From positions 1,488,001 through 1,552,000 of the forward strand of contig CAUEEP010000939.1 in the NCBI GenBank assembly GCA_958450365.1: 64,000 nt of DNA, written 5' to 3'. A program made the position numbers and the translations under genes. This DNA is from Mesorhabditis belari. Lineage: Eukaryota; Nematoda; Chromadorea; Rhabditida; Rhabditidae. Below, piece after piece: positions 24,701 through 34,097 of the stretch. The notes under the pieces are model-generated. The model did no database searches and had not been told where the DNA came from. It saw only the letters and a program-made list of their open reading frames with translations. Within the stretch, counting starts at the first letter, position 1. Each line of letters begins with the position of its first letter.

Positions 24701-27700
24701 AGCTAGCTTTTGTAGAAACACTCCCCACTTCAAAATTCGTCTCTGAAAAGCAGATTTCTCACAAAATTCGATCCCAATTGTGAGTCGGATTAATTTTTAT
24801 TCTTTTTTCTCATCTTCATCGATTACTGTATCTCTTTAGTTTATGATAAGACTTTCCTCAAAGAAAAGAAAGAAAAGAAAGAAAAGAAAGAAAAGAAAGA
24901 AAAGAAAGAAAAGAAAGAAAAGAAAGAAAAGAAAAGAAAAAAGAAATTTCTCGGGGATTAACCTCAAAATTCCGCGCTTGTACCCCGAAATTTTGCCTGC
25001 AATTCTTTCTTTTTTTTGCCTCCAATTTCCCAGGCTCAATTCAGAACTCAAGATTTGAACAGGTGCAAAAATTTGCAACTTTTAGACAGATGCTTTTATT
25101 TTTAGATGATTTTGTGGTAAATTTAGGGAGAAGAAAAATTTCGTTTTTTTTTTTTGCAATTTTCCGGGAAGTGAACCGGAAATTCGGAGTCTGATTTGGG
25201 ATTTGGGATTTAAAGAATTGAAAGATCTCTTTAGGGGCGATCAGTGAAAGCATTTGGGATAGATAGGAGCTGTAGCGTACTGTAGCTTGAGCAGCCACCT
25301 GGCACACTCGATTTCCCAGTTTTCGATCAATTTCGTATTTTTTCCCAGGCAAATGGAAACTAGAAGCAAAAAAAAGCTGAGAATTCTCGCATTCTTGCAC
25401 CTTTTTTCCCTTGGCATCTCACCGAGTCACGAGCTTTTTTTTCTCTCCAACTGATCAAACTTCCGGTTGTCTGAAATCGGGAAAGTTAGAGGAAAATCGA
25501 TGACTTTCTCTCAGTGTTTGCATAAACGAGTGAACTCGATTCTTTTTTAGTTAAAAAGGGGTCAAAGAAGAGGGAAATTCATCGGAATTCCTCGGAATTC
25601 ATAGAAAAATGAGGAACTCAGAAGCTAGAAGCAAACGTTTACACGTTTTATCGTTTACAAGAGTACCAGAGTACCAGAGTACCAGAGTACAAGAGCACCA
25701 GAGTACAAGAGTACCAGAGTACAAGAGTACAAGCGTACAAGCGTACAAGAGTACAAAGTACATCCAATACCAGCTACACTAAGTCTACAGCTTAGCTACC
25801 ATTCCTAGCTAAAGTTTTTCTCTTTTTTTCAAGCAACTCCCCAAAAAAGAAAACAAAATTAAAATCGCGTCATTTTTCGTTTTTTTCCCCTCTCGAAAAC
25901 ATTCTCATAAACACGTGTTCAAAAGAGAAAAAAAAGGAATGCGTGGGCTATAATTGACTCGAGAATTGGTTAAAAATAGCCTCTTTTTCTCTATTTTTCG
26001 TAACCGGATGGCTCTCCGTCTCGCTTGTTTTCCCAATATTTCTCTGGCTCTTTCTCTGTCTATATTTCTCTCGATATTTTTTCTCAGAGGACGTCACTCC
26101 CGTCCACATATCCGGTGGAAAAAAAGGAGAATTTGAGCAAAGCTTTTAGCGAAAAAGGGACCACACTTATTTGACTTTTAACAAATCCGGAAAATTCCAA
26201 GTCGAACCCAATTCCACCATCGTTTTCTCAGCCGTTTCCCGGCCGATTGCTCTGAAATTTTGACTACAAGTTGAAAATGTTGATTTCTATCTGTAGACAA
26301 AATTTCAGAGTAATCGGCCAAAAAACGGCCAAGAAAACGAAGGTGGAATTAGGTTCGGCTTGGAATTTTCATATATTGACGGTCGTTCATGGATTTAGCA
26401 CTTTTTTGGAACAAATTTTGCCAGCAATTTTGTTAAATGCTAAATGCTAATCGGAGAAGCAATTTTGCTAAATTTAGCTCTTTGACTGTAAAGTTTCTTC
26501 CGGTACTATTCCTCCACACGAATTTAACTAGTTTAACTACAAGGTGTGTTAAGGCTATGGTTTTGAGCGACTAAATAAAAGTTCAATTTGCAGATACGCC
26601 TCGACGGACATGGACAAAGTGTTGTTGAAATACACCGAGTACAACGAGCCACATGAGTCACGTACTAACTCGGACATCATGGAGGCTTTGCAGAGGTGAG
26701 GATTGGAAAGAAAGAAAAAAAAAAATGATAATTTTCTTAGAGTGCTATTATTTGGTTCTTTTAGAGGGTTATTGTATCTCTTTCTTATAAACAAAATTTT
26801 AGAAAGGAGCAAAAAGGCGGCTGCGCTGGCGGCGATTCGGATGATGATTCGGCTGGTGAGTTCTGCACAGATGCATACTATAGCTATTTTATCTACTATA
26901 GGCATACTTTAGATATTTTATCTGTAGCTTGTATCCATTTTCTCTACTAAAGGCTTACTGTAGCGGTTTCATTAGACTTCTGAATGAATGAAGAATGAAG
27001 AATGAAAAAACATTAATATAATAGGCCAAAACGATAAAAAACATCAATATAATAGTGTAAAATGATAAAAAACATAAGAGTAATGAGGAAGAACGAAAAA
27101 AACATCAATACAATGGTGTAAAACGATAAAAAACATAAGAGTAATGAGGAAGAACGAAAAAAACATCAATATAATAGTGTAAAATGAAAAAACATAAGGT
27201 AATGAGGAAGAACGAAAAACATCAATACAATGGTGTAAAATGATAAAAAACATAAGAGTAATGAGGAAGGACGAAAAAAACATCAATACAATGGTGTAAA
27301 ACGATAAAAACATCAACATAATAGTGTAAAACGAAAAAAAAACATACGAACAACCATGAAGAATGAGAAAAAACAAAGAAATCGGCCAATTGCCAAAAAA
27401 GACAAATTGGAGGGTTACGGTATTTAGTGCATTTTAGTGTGGTGCGCAAAAATTTTTCTCTGAAAACGTCTTAAAGTGTGAACGTCAATAGGTGTCCAAC
27501 GGAAAAATGCCATATTTTGGTCAATTTCATTCCGATTTTTTTGTTTTTGATATCAATCGATGCAGGATTTGATTTTCTATCGATTGATATTGAAATCAGA
27601 AAGATTAAAGTGAAATTGGCAAAGCTTGAAGGGAAATTGACCAAAATATGGCATTTTTTCGCTGAACACCTATCGACGTTCATACCGACCATTCCCATGT

Positions 27701-29674
27701 CTATATTTTAGCTACTATAAGCATACTGTAGCTATTTTATCGATTTTTAGGCTTTTTAGGCGATTTTTATTCAATTTCTTCCATTTCCAGGCCCGTCCAC
27801 CCCACATCCACCACCGCCATCACTTCCGCAACAACAAACATCTCAAATCAACGGAATGCACATGAATCGGTGCCTAAAATTGTGAAATTTGTGAACCTAA
27901 GCCTCAAATTGTCTTCTTAATCCTCAAATTGACTTTTCAAAAGCCAATAACAATCAAAAATTTCAGTTTTTCCTCTCCACCATCGTCACTTTCATCGATG
28001 CAACTCTCAAATTCGAATGTCTCTCCACCCGAACCACCAACCGCTCCACAACCCACGGATTTCACTCGTTTCCCTTCGCTTTATCAGGTTTTTTTAGCTG
28101 GATTGCTTTCAATGGATTTAATAGAGAAAAAAGAAAAGAATCATTTGCCACTGTATCATTATCTACCCTATGGAAAGCTGTGGGTAAAAAAAGATCGATC
28201 TGAATCTGGATCTGAATCTGGATCTGAGCGGATCTGAATCTGGATCTGAATCTGGTTCTGAATCTGGATCTGAGCGGATCTGAATAAATTCGAATCTGAG
28301 CTAATTCCGTCAAAAACTCGTCGATTTCCAGAACCTCTTCTTGCCGCATTCAGCCTACGGCGCTCGTCCACCGGCCGTCCAAATGGGACCCCCGCCGCCC
28401 GTCTCAAAGCCTCTCGATTTTCCCACTTCTTCAGCTTTTCCCGATTATCACACTGATCCGGCTAGCCTTCCACCGCATCTTACCGATCCCGAATGTGACA
28501 TTGTTGGTGAGTGACTTTAAGAATTGCATACAATCAAGGCTGAGCCTTGATCTAGAGTCTTCTAGAGCCTTTTAGAGTCTTCTAAAGCCATCTAGGGCCA
28601 TCTAGAGCCATCTAGAGCCATCTAGAGCCATCTAGAGCCATCTAGAGCCATCTAGAGCCTTCTAGAGCCATCTAGAGCCTTCTAGAGTCATCTAGAGCCT
28701 TCTAGAACTTGCGTTTGCTAAAATAAACCAATATTGGAAAAGCTACCATAATCAACTGCTAGTTTAGAAACAAGATCGAGCTTTGATTCAGAATTTGTGT
28801 TTTCTAAAAGGCAACTAGTTTAGAAAACATCGTAATCATAACAGTTTTCATTTAATCAGTCAAATCTTGGTATCATTTGAATCACATTCAGTCAATGATA
28901 CCAAAATTGGGCTAATCCGATAAAAGCTAGCGGTTTGATTATGGTCGTTTCGAAAATACTGTATTTCCCTAATAGTATCGCGTAGTGGAGCGTCGCGTCG
29001 TTTTCTAATAGTAGGGGAGCGTCGCGTAGTCGTTGCTTTTTCCGCACGAAATCATTTTTTCGGTTTTTTTCTAAAAAATGGCTGCCTTCTCTATTTTTTA
29101 GAAAAAAACCCGACCAAAATCAGTCTAAAGGTTCGCGAGAAAAAAATTATTTCGTCGGGAAAAAGCAACGACTACGCGACGCTCCTCTGGCCATATCTAG
29201 ACAGCCATGTTGACTCCGCCCCTTTTCCAATCCGTTTGCCGTTGGCAATCTACGAATCTTGCTCGTATCTCAGCCGGATTTGTTTGAAAAACGTTGAATT
29301 TGCTTTCATTCGATAGAAAATTTGATTTCAAGTCGAATGAAAGAAAATTCAACGCTTTTCAAACAAAACCGGCTAAGATACAAGCAAAAAACGTAGTTTC
29401 CAACGGCAAACGGATTGGAAAAGGCGCGGAGTTAACGTGGCTGCTATTAGGAATAAAAAAAACGAATCACATTCATCACAATGCGAATTGAGTTGACGCC
29501 CATTGCCAATTCCTATAATTTCCAGGCTTCACAGGCACTCGGATAGACGGCGGATGGACGAATCTCCATCAACCGCTCAAGCCGGCCGCCTACGTGAAAA
29601 CGGAGCCCGATTCGCCACCCGATAAAAGACCAAGAATCGCCGAAGCCTGGAGACCGCAGCAATCAATTTCCTAA
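12758..29674 (+). CDS. mef-2: MEF2-family MADS-box transcription factor
   Basis: Nuclear DNA-binding factor of muscle and neurons. Eight exons with consistent phases: 12758-12811, 16846-16958, 26594-26695, 26805-26857, 27791-27869, 27967-28087, 28332-28506, 29526-29674; 281 aa. Residues 1-89 are a nearly invariant MADS plus MEF2 domain ([11 protein letters not shown], then [20 protein letters not shown], then [16 protein letters not shown]). Then come an acidic stretch ([10 protein letters not shown]) and Pro/Ser/Gln-rich activation sequence. Near the C-terminus VKTEPDSP fits the phosphorylation-dependent SUMOylation motif (PsiKxExxSP) known in vertebrate MEF2A, followed by the basic DKRPRI. 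A TTTTCAG acceptor abuts the ATG, implying spliced-leader addition or an upstream 5' UTR exon. Introns 1 and 2 (4.0 and 9.6 kb) are unusually long here and packed with repeats; extra small exons could hide in them. The protein is shorter than I recall for C. elegans MEF-2. Confidence 0.95.
13129..13219 (-). ncRNA. tRNA-like unit in mef-2 intron 1
   Basis: On the minus strand: A box ATAGCTCAATGGTTAGC and B box GGTTGAATCC, about 90 nt apart from end to end; an expanded middle rich in AAAGCAAAAG replaces a normal anticodon arm. Degenerate. Confidence 0.35.
13585..15245. repeat. CCTAATCGGAAC minisatellite in two arrays, split by a CTGTAG array
   Basis: Units of CCTAATCGGAA, CCTAATCGAAGCC and GAATCGG fill 13590-13735 and 14810-15245. 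Between them (13880-14155) are about ten 27-bp units of CTGTAGCCTACAGTACTCTTGACGGATA type. A further short TGCTGTAAATCT array lies at 15360-15430. All are within mef-2 intron 1, with no coding signal. Confidence 0.85.
16274..16348 (-). ncRNA. tRNA-like Pol III unit, Ser/Leu-like
   Basis: On the minus strand: A box ATGGCCGAGTGGCTAAGAGGC (closely like class II tRNA-Ser/Leu) and B box GGGTTCGATCCC; T-runs lie downstream. Its 5' end faces the tRNA-like unit at 16462-16544 across about 110 bp. The T-stem and acceptor stem pair poorly. Confidence 0.5.
16462..16544 (+). ncRNA. tRNA-like Pol III unit, Cys-like anticodon region
   Basis: On the plus strand: A-box-like GTGGTGTAGGAGATAG, a TTAGACTGCAAAAC anticodon-like loop (GCA), and B box GGGTTCAATTCC, followed by seven T within 15 nt. 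The middle is longer than a class I tRNA. Pseudo-tRNA or tRNA-derived element. Confidence 0.45.
16970..17205. repeat. TTTCTAGACCAAATCCAGACCAA array
   Basis: Tandem 10-23 bp units of AATTTCTAGACC and AAATCCAGACC beginning 12 bp after the 5' splice site of mef-2 intron 2. Confidence 0.8.
17735..18030. mobile_element. Foldback element in mef-2 intron 2
   Basis: Arms contain TCTCAGCACCGACT / TTGGTACTGAGA, GACTATCATTCGATGCAG / CTGCATCGAATGATAGTT and GATTATATTTTGGGTCGATT with its complement; centre near 17885. Non-coding and MITE-like. Confidence 0.7.
18168..18560. repeat. Interstitial telomeric repeat (GCCTAA)n
   Basis: About 390 bp of GCCTAAGCCTAAGCCTAA, the complement of the nematode telomere hexamer TTAGGC, with variant units GCCTAAGTCAAGCCTAAGTC and GCCTATGGCTAA. 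It lies inside mef-2 intron 2 and is already diverged, so it is an internal relic or expansion, not a chromosome end. Confidence 0.9.
19495..19558 (-). ncRNA. tRNA-like fragment
   Basis: On the minus strand: A-box-like GATAGCCTAATGGCAGTGGG and B-box-like CGAGTTCGGCTCC. Short and degenerate; T-runs are not close. Confidence 0.3.
20058..20138 (-). ncRNA. tRNA-like Pol III unit, first of three in a row
   Basis: On the minus strand: A box TTGGCCAAGTGGTAAAGG and B-box-like GAGTTCGGTCCCG, followed by TTTT. It is one of three like-oriented units at about 130-bp spacing. Confidence 0.4.
20188..20275 (-). ncRNA. tRNA-like Pol III unit, second of three in a row
   Basis: On the minus strand: A-box-like TGATCAACTGGTAACGGGC and B box GGTTCGATCCCGGTTGC. 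It shares the B-arm and the CTAGGAC core with the unit at 20328-20409. Confidence 0.45.
20328..20409 (-). ncRNA. tRNA-like Pol III unit, third of three in a row
   Basis: On the minus strand: A box TGGCCGGGTGGTAAAGGGC and B box CGGTTCGATCCCGG, then a run of seven T about 25 nt later. No clean acceptor stem. Confidence 0.45.
20795..21400. repeat. GTACTTTGTGCTC - GTAAACGCTCGCTCTCTGGCGCAC tandem cluster
   Basis: Eight or so ~65-bp units with TCGTACTTTGTGCTC, GGTAAACGCTCGCTCTCTGG and GCGCACTAGATTCCCAAT, ending with a partial inverted copy (CACCAGAAAGCGAGCGTT, then GAGCACAAAGTAC). This is the largest cluster of the family also seen near 6.4 and 8.6 kb. Confidence 0.8.
21817..21899 (+). ncRNA. tRNA-like Pol III unit in mef-2 intron 2
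   Basis: On the plus strand: A box CTTGGCGCAGTGGCTAGAGC (good D-arm pairing GCGC/GAGC), a GTCTCGCAG anticodon-like loop, B box GGGTTCGATCCCGG, and seven T immediately after. Best preserved member of the set, although the acceptor stem is not paired; the length suggests a variable arm. Confidence 0.5.
22340..22910. repeat. CTACAGTAGGCTAAGTAGGG and TTACGGTAGCTTTTAAAGTACGG arrays
   Basis: First array 22345-22460 (21-bp unit with CTGCAGTAGGCTAAG); second array 22555-22910 (about 23-30 bp units with ACGGTAGCTT and AAAGTACGGTAGC). The minus-strand frame across the second (YFESYRKLPYFKS-like) is an artefact of the unit length. Confidence 0.8.
23240..23520. repeat. CTCTCTAAAACTCTCTAAAT array
   Basis: About 280 bp of a 9-11 bp unit, CTCTCTAAA. 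A second simple array, GGGAAAATGGAAAAAT, lies at 23745-23830. Both are intronic. Confidence 0.85.
24235..24665. repeat. CTTACTGTAGG / CTTACTGCAGACCTACTGTGGC array
   Basis: Higher-order array: 11-bp CTTACTGTAGG units interspersed with a 22-bp CTTACTGCAGACCTACTGTG unit at intervals of about 100 bp, over 430 bp of mef-2 intron 2. It is rich in CTGCAG and TACTGTA palindromes. Confidence 0.85.
24850..24945. repeat. AAAGAAAAGA simple repeat
   Basis: Eighty-odd bp of AAAGAAAAGA; the Lys/Arg-only open frame over it is not a gene. A GAGTACCAGAGTACAA array follows at 25660-25765. Confidence 0.9.
26190..26370. mobile_element. Foldback element before mef-2 exon 3
   Basis: Inverted arms AAAATTCCAAGTCGAACC / GGTTCGGCTTGGAATTTT (approximate) and CGTTTTCTCAGCCGTTT / AAACGGCCAAGAAAACG, centre near 26280. 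It lies about 220 bp upstream of the exon 3 acceptor. Confidence 0.65.
26990..27370. repeat. AAAAACATAAGAGTAATGAGGAAGAACG minisatellite
   Basis: About six copies of a ~62-bp unit made of two halves, ACATCAATACAATGGTGTAA and ACATAAGAGTAATGAGGAAG, in intron 4 of mef-2. Minus-strand frames across it ([11 protein letters not shown] repeats) are spurious. Confidence 0.85.
27470..27695. mobile_element. Foldback element in mef-2 intron 4
   Basis: Arms: GAACGTCAATAGGTGT / ACACCTATCGACGTTC, AATGCCATATTTTGGTCAAT / ATTGACCAAAATATGGCATT, and ATATCAATCGAT around the centre at 27580. No coding potential. Confidence 0.75.
28550..28710. repeat. AGCCATCTAG array in mef-2 intron 7
   Basis: Ten-bp unit AGCCATCTAG with CTTCTAG variants, about 15 copies. 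A CTGAATCTGGAT array also occurs in intron 6 (28190-28290). Confidence 0.85.
28985..29185. mobile_element. Foldback element GAGCGTCGCGTAGTCG
   Basis: Left arm GGAGCGTCGCGTAGTCGTTG then CTTTTTCCGCACGAAAT; right arm is the complement ending CGACTACGCGACGCTCC. Non-coding, in mef-2 intron 7. Confidence 0.7.
29195..29450. mobile_element. Foldback element in mef-2 intron 7
   Basis: Arms: CAGCCATGTTGACTCCGC / GCGGAGTTAACGTGGCTG, CCAATCCGTTTGCCGTTGG / CCAACGGCAAACGGATTGG, and GTTGAATTTGCTTTCATTCG mirrored; centre near 29325. It ends about 75 bp before the exon 8 acceptor. Confidence 0.75.
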
Positions 29675-31329
29675 TAATCCTAATGTCATTAGAAACAAAC
29701 TGTAGTCAAATTTTCTCTAAAGGTTAAGGATGGGCTATAAAATAGAAAAATAAGAGACCAACCAAGTTGACTCCACCAGGTTGGTTGGTTATCGCTCCAC
29801 CAGGTTGGTTGGACGACCAGGTTGGTTGGTTATCGCTCTCGTCTCACGGCCAAAGCTCATCACCGGAAAGGCCACGGGTTCGATTCCTCGACTCGAATTT
29901 TTTTCTTTGCTTTTTTAAATCTAAGTTTTCTTCGATATTTTCAAAAAAACAGACTTGCCAGATCATTTCCATAATTCCAGCCCATCCTTTAACCCTGAAA
30001 TAAACAATTTTCTTACAACCTAGCACATTCCCCACCTAGCCAGTTAGATCGAATTTCTTTAAAATAAAAGCCCCCGGTGTAAACCACAATTGAAAACCCC
30101 GTGTTCATTTCTCGCAGTATTGTCTTGTTTTCTTGAAACAAAAACCCCAATTTTTGATTTTTTGATTAGTTTCTCTCCATCTCGACACTTTCGGGCACAT
30201 TCTTTTCTATAAAACTTTCTTTTTTCGCTATTTTCTTTTGATTCAACATTTTTTTTTTCTGGTTTTTGATTCATTTTTTTTTTGGTTTTCTTTAGGACTT
30301 TGTGATTGATTTGCAAGAAAAAAAAAGCAAAATTTCGACGATTATATCTGAGAATTTAGGCAGCAGTACCTAAGCAAAGTTACCTAAGAAATCCCCAACC
30401 ATCAACTCCATCATTTTTTTACATTTTTTGTCATGTCTTCTACTTTTCTTCTATCCAAAAAAACCATTATTTTTTTTTGCCATAAACGAGTCCCAAAAGC
30501 GATTCTACGCCGATTTGTGAAAAAGCTCTATCAGAAACAAAACAAAAAAAGAAACTTTCCCCATATTTATCCATATTTTTTTCGGTTTGAAAATGTACTT
30601 TTTTTCTTCGGTGAGAATTTATTTCCCATTTTTTTCACACACGTGTTAGTCTCTCTTTTCCCAAATTTTGTGGATGGTAGTCGGAGAATTTCTTTTCTTT
30701 TTTTTTTATTTTTGTTTGTTCATATTTCTTTCTATACAGAGTAGGCTGTGCTTTTTGCGATAGAACGATTTCTAAAAGGTGCACTTGTGGAGAAAAGCTA
30801 CTGTACTTTTGAGAAAAGCTACTTTCCTCTCTTGAGGTCAAAAAGTAGTCTAAAATGGTAATTTCTCGTAAAAACCATGGGTTTACGTAATCCTCCCTGT
30901 GAAAGCACCTCTTAGAATCGTTTTATTTTACGAGAAGCCAATCTAATTCAGAGTCTTCAAAGAATATAGTCAACTTCCCTGGAAAAGTATCGGAAATTTT
31001 TGTATTTCTAGTCTCCTTCTCGTCTCCCTCGTTCAGAAAACTGTCGATACACACTCTTCTTTTTCTTTTCATCTCGGCGCTTTTTCTTCGAGTTACTAAA
31101 TAAATTTAAAGGCATAAAAACATTGTAAATTTCATTTTTACAAAGCAATAACTTCAAAAAAGCAGACATTCATCTAGCACAAACAAAAAAAGAAAAACGT
31201 AACGAATGACATTCAACAATATCGGAAATTATTCAATTTACTAAATGCATATACTTTTATTGGGCAAATGAATAAGTGACAAATGAATAAATGAATGAAT
31301 AATGAATCCACAGCAAAATTTGCACAGAG
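29675..31329 (+). other. mef-2 3' flank and probable 3' UTR
   Basis: No further coding exon is seen. A candidate poly(A) signal AATAAA lies near 29999. Part of this flank (about 30335-30385 and 30640-31250) recurs at 51.8-52.6 kb in the duplicated mef-2 fragment. A tRNA-like stretch sits at 29821-29896. Confidence 0.5.
29821..29896 (+). ncRNA. tRNA-like unit, weak
   Basis: B box CGGGTTCGATTCCTCG followed directly by AATTTTTTT. The upstream A box is poor (GTCTCACGGCCAAAGC). It lies in the mef-2 3' flank next to a CCAGGTTGGTTGG repeat. Confidence 0.3.
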
Positions 31330-31558
31330 TACAGGGTGCGGCGAAAGTTTTGTCCTTTTTAGAATTCTCTCTAAAAGCTTCCCGGTTGCTTTTATTAAAT
31401 AAGTGTTTATAGTCGAAAGATAGCCAATCTTTTACAGAATTTAATTTCTGTGGAAAATTGGTTATCTTTGGGCTATAAACACTTATGAAATAATAAGAAT
31501 CAGAGAGAATTCAATTAAAGGTAATTTAAAAAGGACAGAACTTTCGCCGCATCCTGTA
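31330..31558. mobile_element. MITE with TACAGGGTGCGGCGAAAGTT ends
   Basis: 229 bp between near-perfect terminal inverted repeats TACAGGGTGCGGCGAAAGTT and its complement. The arms continue inward (TTTTGTCCTTTTTA, GAGAGAATTC, AAGTGTTTATAG). Terminal TA dinucleotides fit a Tc1/mariner-type target duplication. No transposase. Confidence 0.8.
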
Positions 31559-32069
31559 GAAAAGAGGGAAAATAGTACTGACAATAAAGAAATTTAGAGC
31601 GAAAACTCAAAGTGGTTGGAATGACAAGCTAGCTTCGTATCGATTCGGCTTTTAGAGCTGCGTTTTGCGTGCTCTAAGTATTAGGTACCAAAATCAGAAA
31701 TCACCTCATCTAGATATAAAGCGAAGGAACGAAGTAAAACTATTTACAAGATCCATTCCGGGGTACCAGAAAGAAAAACTATTTACGTTTAAAAGCAAAA
31801 GTCATGAAAAAGCTTGCTAATGGTTGATTTTGAATAAGTTCTATTCGTCAATTTATTTGACTTGAGTTCAATTTGGCAGTTCCAATCACTCAATAGAAAA
31901 TTAGAAGGCTGGTCGGGAAGATAAAGCGCGACTAAGTCAAAAATCTTAGATGTTTGAGCATAATCAGTATCGGGAGGCCTGTAGAGTGGCAAAACCAGAC
32001 TTTGTGACCAGTAAAAGATCAAGGATTCAAATTTCAAAATCAAAAAAGTTTCTAGCTAGAATGGGGGTA

Positions 32070-32300
32070 AATTTAAGAGATTTTTTGAAGGGAGATCGCT
32101 TTCTCGAAAATTATGAGCGTCGTTTTCCGCACTCATTTCGCGATACCTAAATATTCCATAAAAAGAATCAAAAAAAGTAAACGGGGTACCTTTTATATGG
32201 GTTGAAGCCTTTTGGTGGTCAATGTGGGTGCGAAATCGACTCGAACTCGAACGAAGACTACTCGAAAATGTAGGACATGCGTAGTTCGAAGAGTTGGTCT
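32070..32300 (-). pseudogene. Decayed copy of gei-17 last exon region
   Basis: Reverse strand matches the gei-17 terminal exon and 3' flank at about 52925-53178 (shared GTTCGAACTACGCA, CACCACAAGGCTTCAAC-like and GTAAA.GGGGTACC segments) but with indels and frame changes. It ends the duplicated block nearest mef-2. Between here and the MITE at 31330-31558, no gene is supported. Confidence 0.7.
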
Positions 32301-32444
32301 AAAAATTTTAATTAAAGATTAGAATACTTTTGTATCATAAAGCGCAGAAAGGATAGGACGATTCTATACTACCTGACGCGGAAAAGAACCACATCACATT
32401 CACACCACCGAAGCTAATAAATCAGCTAAAAACTAAAAACCTCT

Positions 32445-32725
32445 TATTCCGACGGTTTTAGAGCAAATTCGACTTTTTGAAAAAATTTTAGAAAGTATTG
32501 AAATTTTCGAAGCTTTATTTATTGGCTTTCGAAGCTTTTATAACCAAACATAAGACATTCCTACAATTAGCATCTAAAATTCCAAATCTGCAATCCAGTT
32601 AAGATTTTTGTTGCTCATAAAAAGCTTCGAAAGCCAATAAAGAAAGCTTTGAAAATTTCAATACTTTCTAAAATTTATTCAAAAAGTCGATGTTGCTCTA
32701 AAAGCGTCGGAATAAGAAGTTTTTG
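32445..32725. mobile_element. Foldback element TCTTATTCCGACG
   Basis: Inverted arms CTTATTCCGACGGTTTTAGA / TCTAAAAGCGTCGGAATAAG and GAAAGTATTGAAATTTTCGA with its complement. The right half alone recurs in the second block at about 41612-41765. Confidence 0.75.
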
Positions 32726-32999
32726 GTTGAAATTTTTGTGTCGCAAGGTTTTCGGGGTCTAGAAATCGATTGGTGCAAATCGTTTTTCTTGAAAATGAGT
32801 TTTAAGCAAGTTATGGCATTCGGTCATTCAAGCTAAAAATTTATTAAAATTTCTTGAAAGGCAGGGTCCATCAGGAAGAGTTATTTACAGCGTCGAATTC
32901 CGCGTAAAAAAAACTGCACAAGATAGGCTAGGTCCGGTTTCGAAAATCGGTGGTAAGTTGAAACAGTTTCCTAGTAAGAGCTTAATCGATAAAATGCTA

Positions 33000-33850
33000 A
33001 AACTTTAACTTATTTACACCCGATCGCTTGGTAAAAAGTGAAAAAGACGCAAAAATAAGAATAGTACTATTTAGCCAGTAATATGCAAACAAACCGGTTG
33101 AATATTTCTGGCCTTTGCTGCATTCGATGTGCTTGAGTTGCCAACCGCTGATGATGATGCAAAAGCACTCCAATCTGGCCTCCTAGGTTTCGCGGTAACT
33201 AAAAATTTCCGTTGAATAGGTTAGTAAATACCAAACGTACCTCCATTTTGAGCTGATAATGCTCTAGACCTAGCCGGCGTGTCAACTGTGGCAAATTTGA
33301 TATCCTAAAAGAAAAGTCTCATTAAACACGTTTTTCTTGCAAAGTTTTATTGATATAGTTCATAAATTTTACGGTCTTCATAAAAATCGGTAAAGAAAAA
33401 TCGTGCTCTCAGAGCTTCACCGATAAAATGCTATACTTTAAACAACAATATTGCAAAACAACCGAGTGACTTATTCAAAATCTATAAGGTGTAAGTAGAG
33501 AAATGAATAGAATAAAGCCAGTAAACCAAAGGTTCTAAAAATTTAACTCTATTTACACCCAATCGCTTGGCAAAAAGTGAAAAAGACGCTATTATATGGA
33601 GAAAAGAAGAATCGTATTATTTAGCCAGTAATACACAAACAGACCGGTTGAATATTTCTGGCCTTTGCTGCATTCGATGTGCTTGAGTTGCCAACCGCTG
33701 ATGATGATACAAAAGCCTTCCAATCTGGCCTCCTAGGTCTCGCGGCAACTAAAAATTTCCGTTGAATAGGCTAGTAAAAGCTAAACTTACCTCCATTTTG
33801 AGCCGATAATGCCTGGACCTGGCGGCGGTGTGTCGGGGGTAGGCGGTACA
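33000..33850 (-). pseudogene. Two gei-17 tail-exon cassettes (A and B)
   Basis: Each cassette holds copies, in minus-strand order, of gei-17 exon 17 (ending LSAQNGG before a GTACG or GTAAG donor), exon 18 and the long intron 18 sequence (ACAACCGAGTGACTTATTC). Cassette A spans about 33000-33305 and keeps an exon-17-like reading DIKFATVDTPARSRALSAQNGG in shortened form; cassette B is about 33340-33850. Neither has an exon 16 (SIM-UIM) copy or its own start codon. They could be alternative 3' exons of the cassette gene just upstream, or remnants. Confidence 0.65.
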
Positions 33851-34097
33851 TAAATAAATAAATAACATATAGTACATAAATAACATATAGTACATAAATT
33901 TTACGGTCTTCATAAATACTTCTTCACACAAATCGGTGGTAAACAAAAATCGTGCTCTAAGAGCTTAATCGATAAAATGCTATACTTTAAAAAACAAATA
34001 TTGCAAAACAACCGAGTGATTTATCCAAAATTTATATGGTGTAAGTAGAGAAATGAATAAAATAAAGCCAGTAAATCAAAGGTTCTAAAAATTTAAC

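Noticed and set aside
27044..27449. Hydrophobic Phe/Leu-rich minus frames suggesting a membrane protein
   Set aside because: Arise from the AAAAACATAAGAG minisatellite inside mef-2 intron 4.
30433..30744. 103-codon plus frame in the mef-2 3' flank
   Set aside because: Phe/Lys-rich translation of AT-rich UTR-like sequence; the duplicate near 52.1 kb does not conserve the frame.
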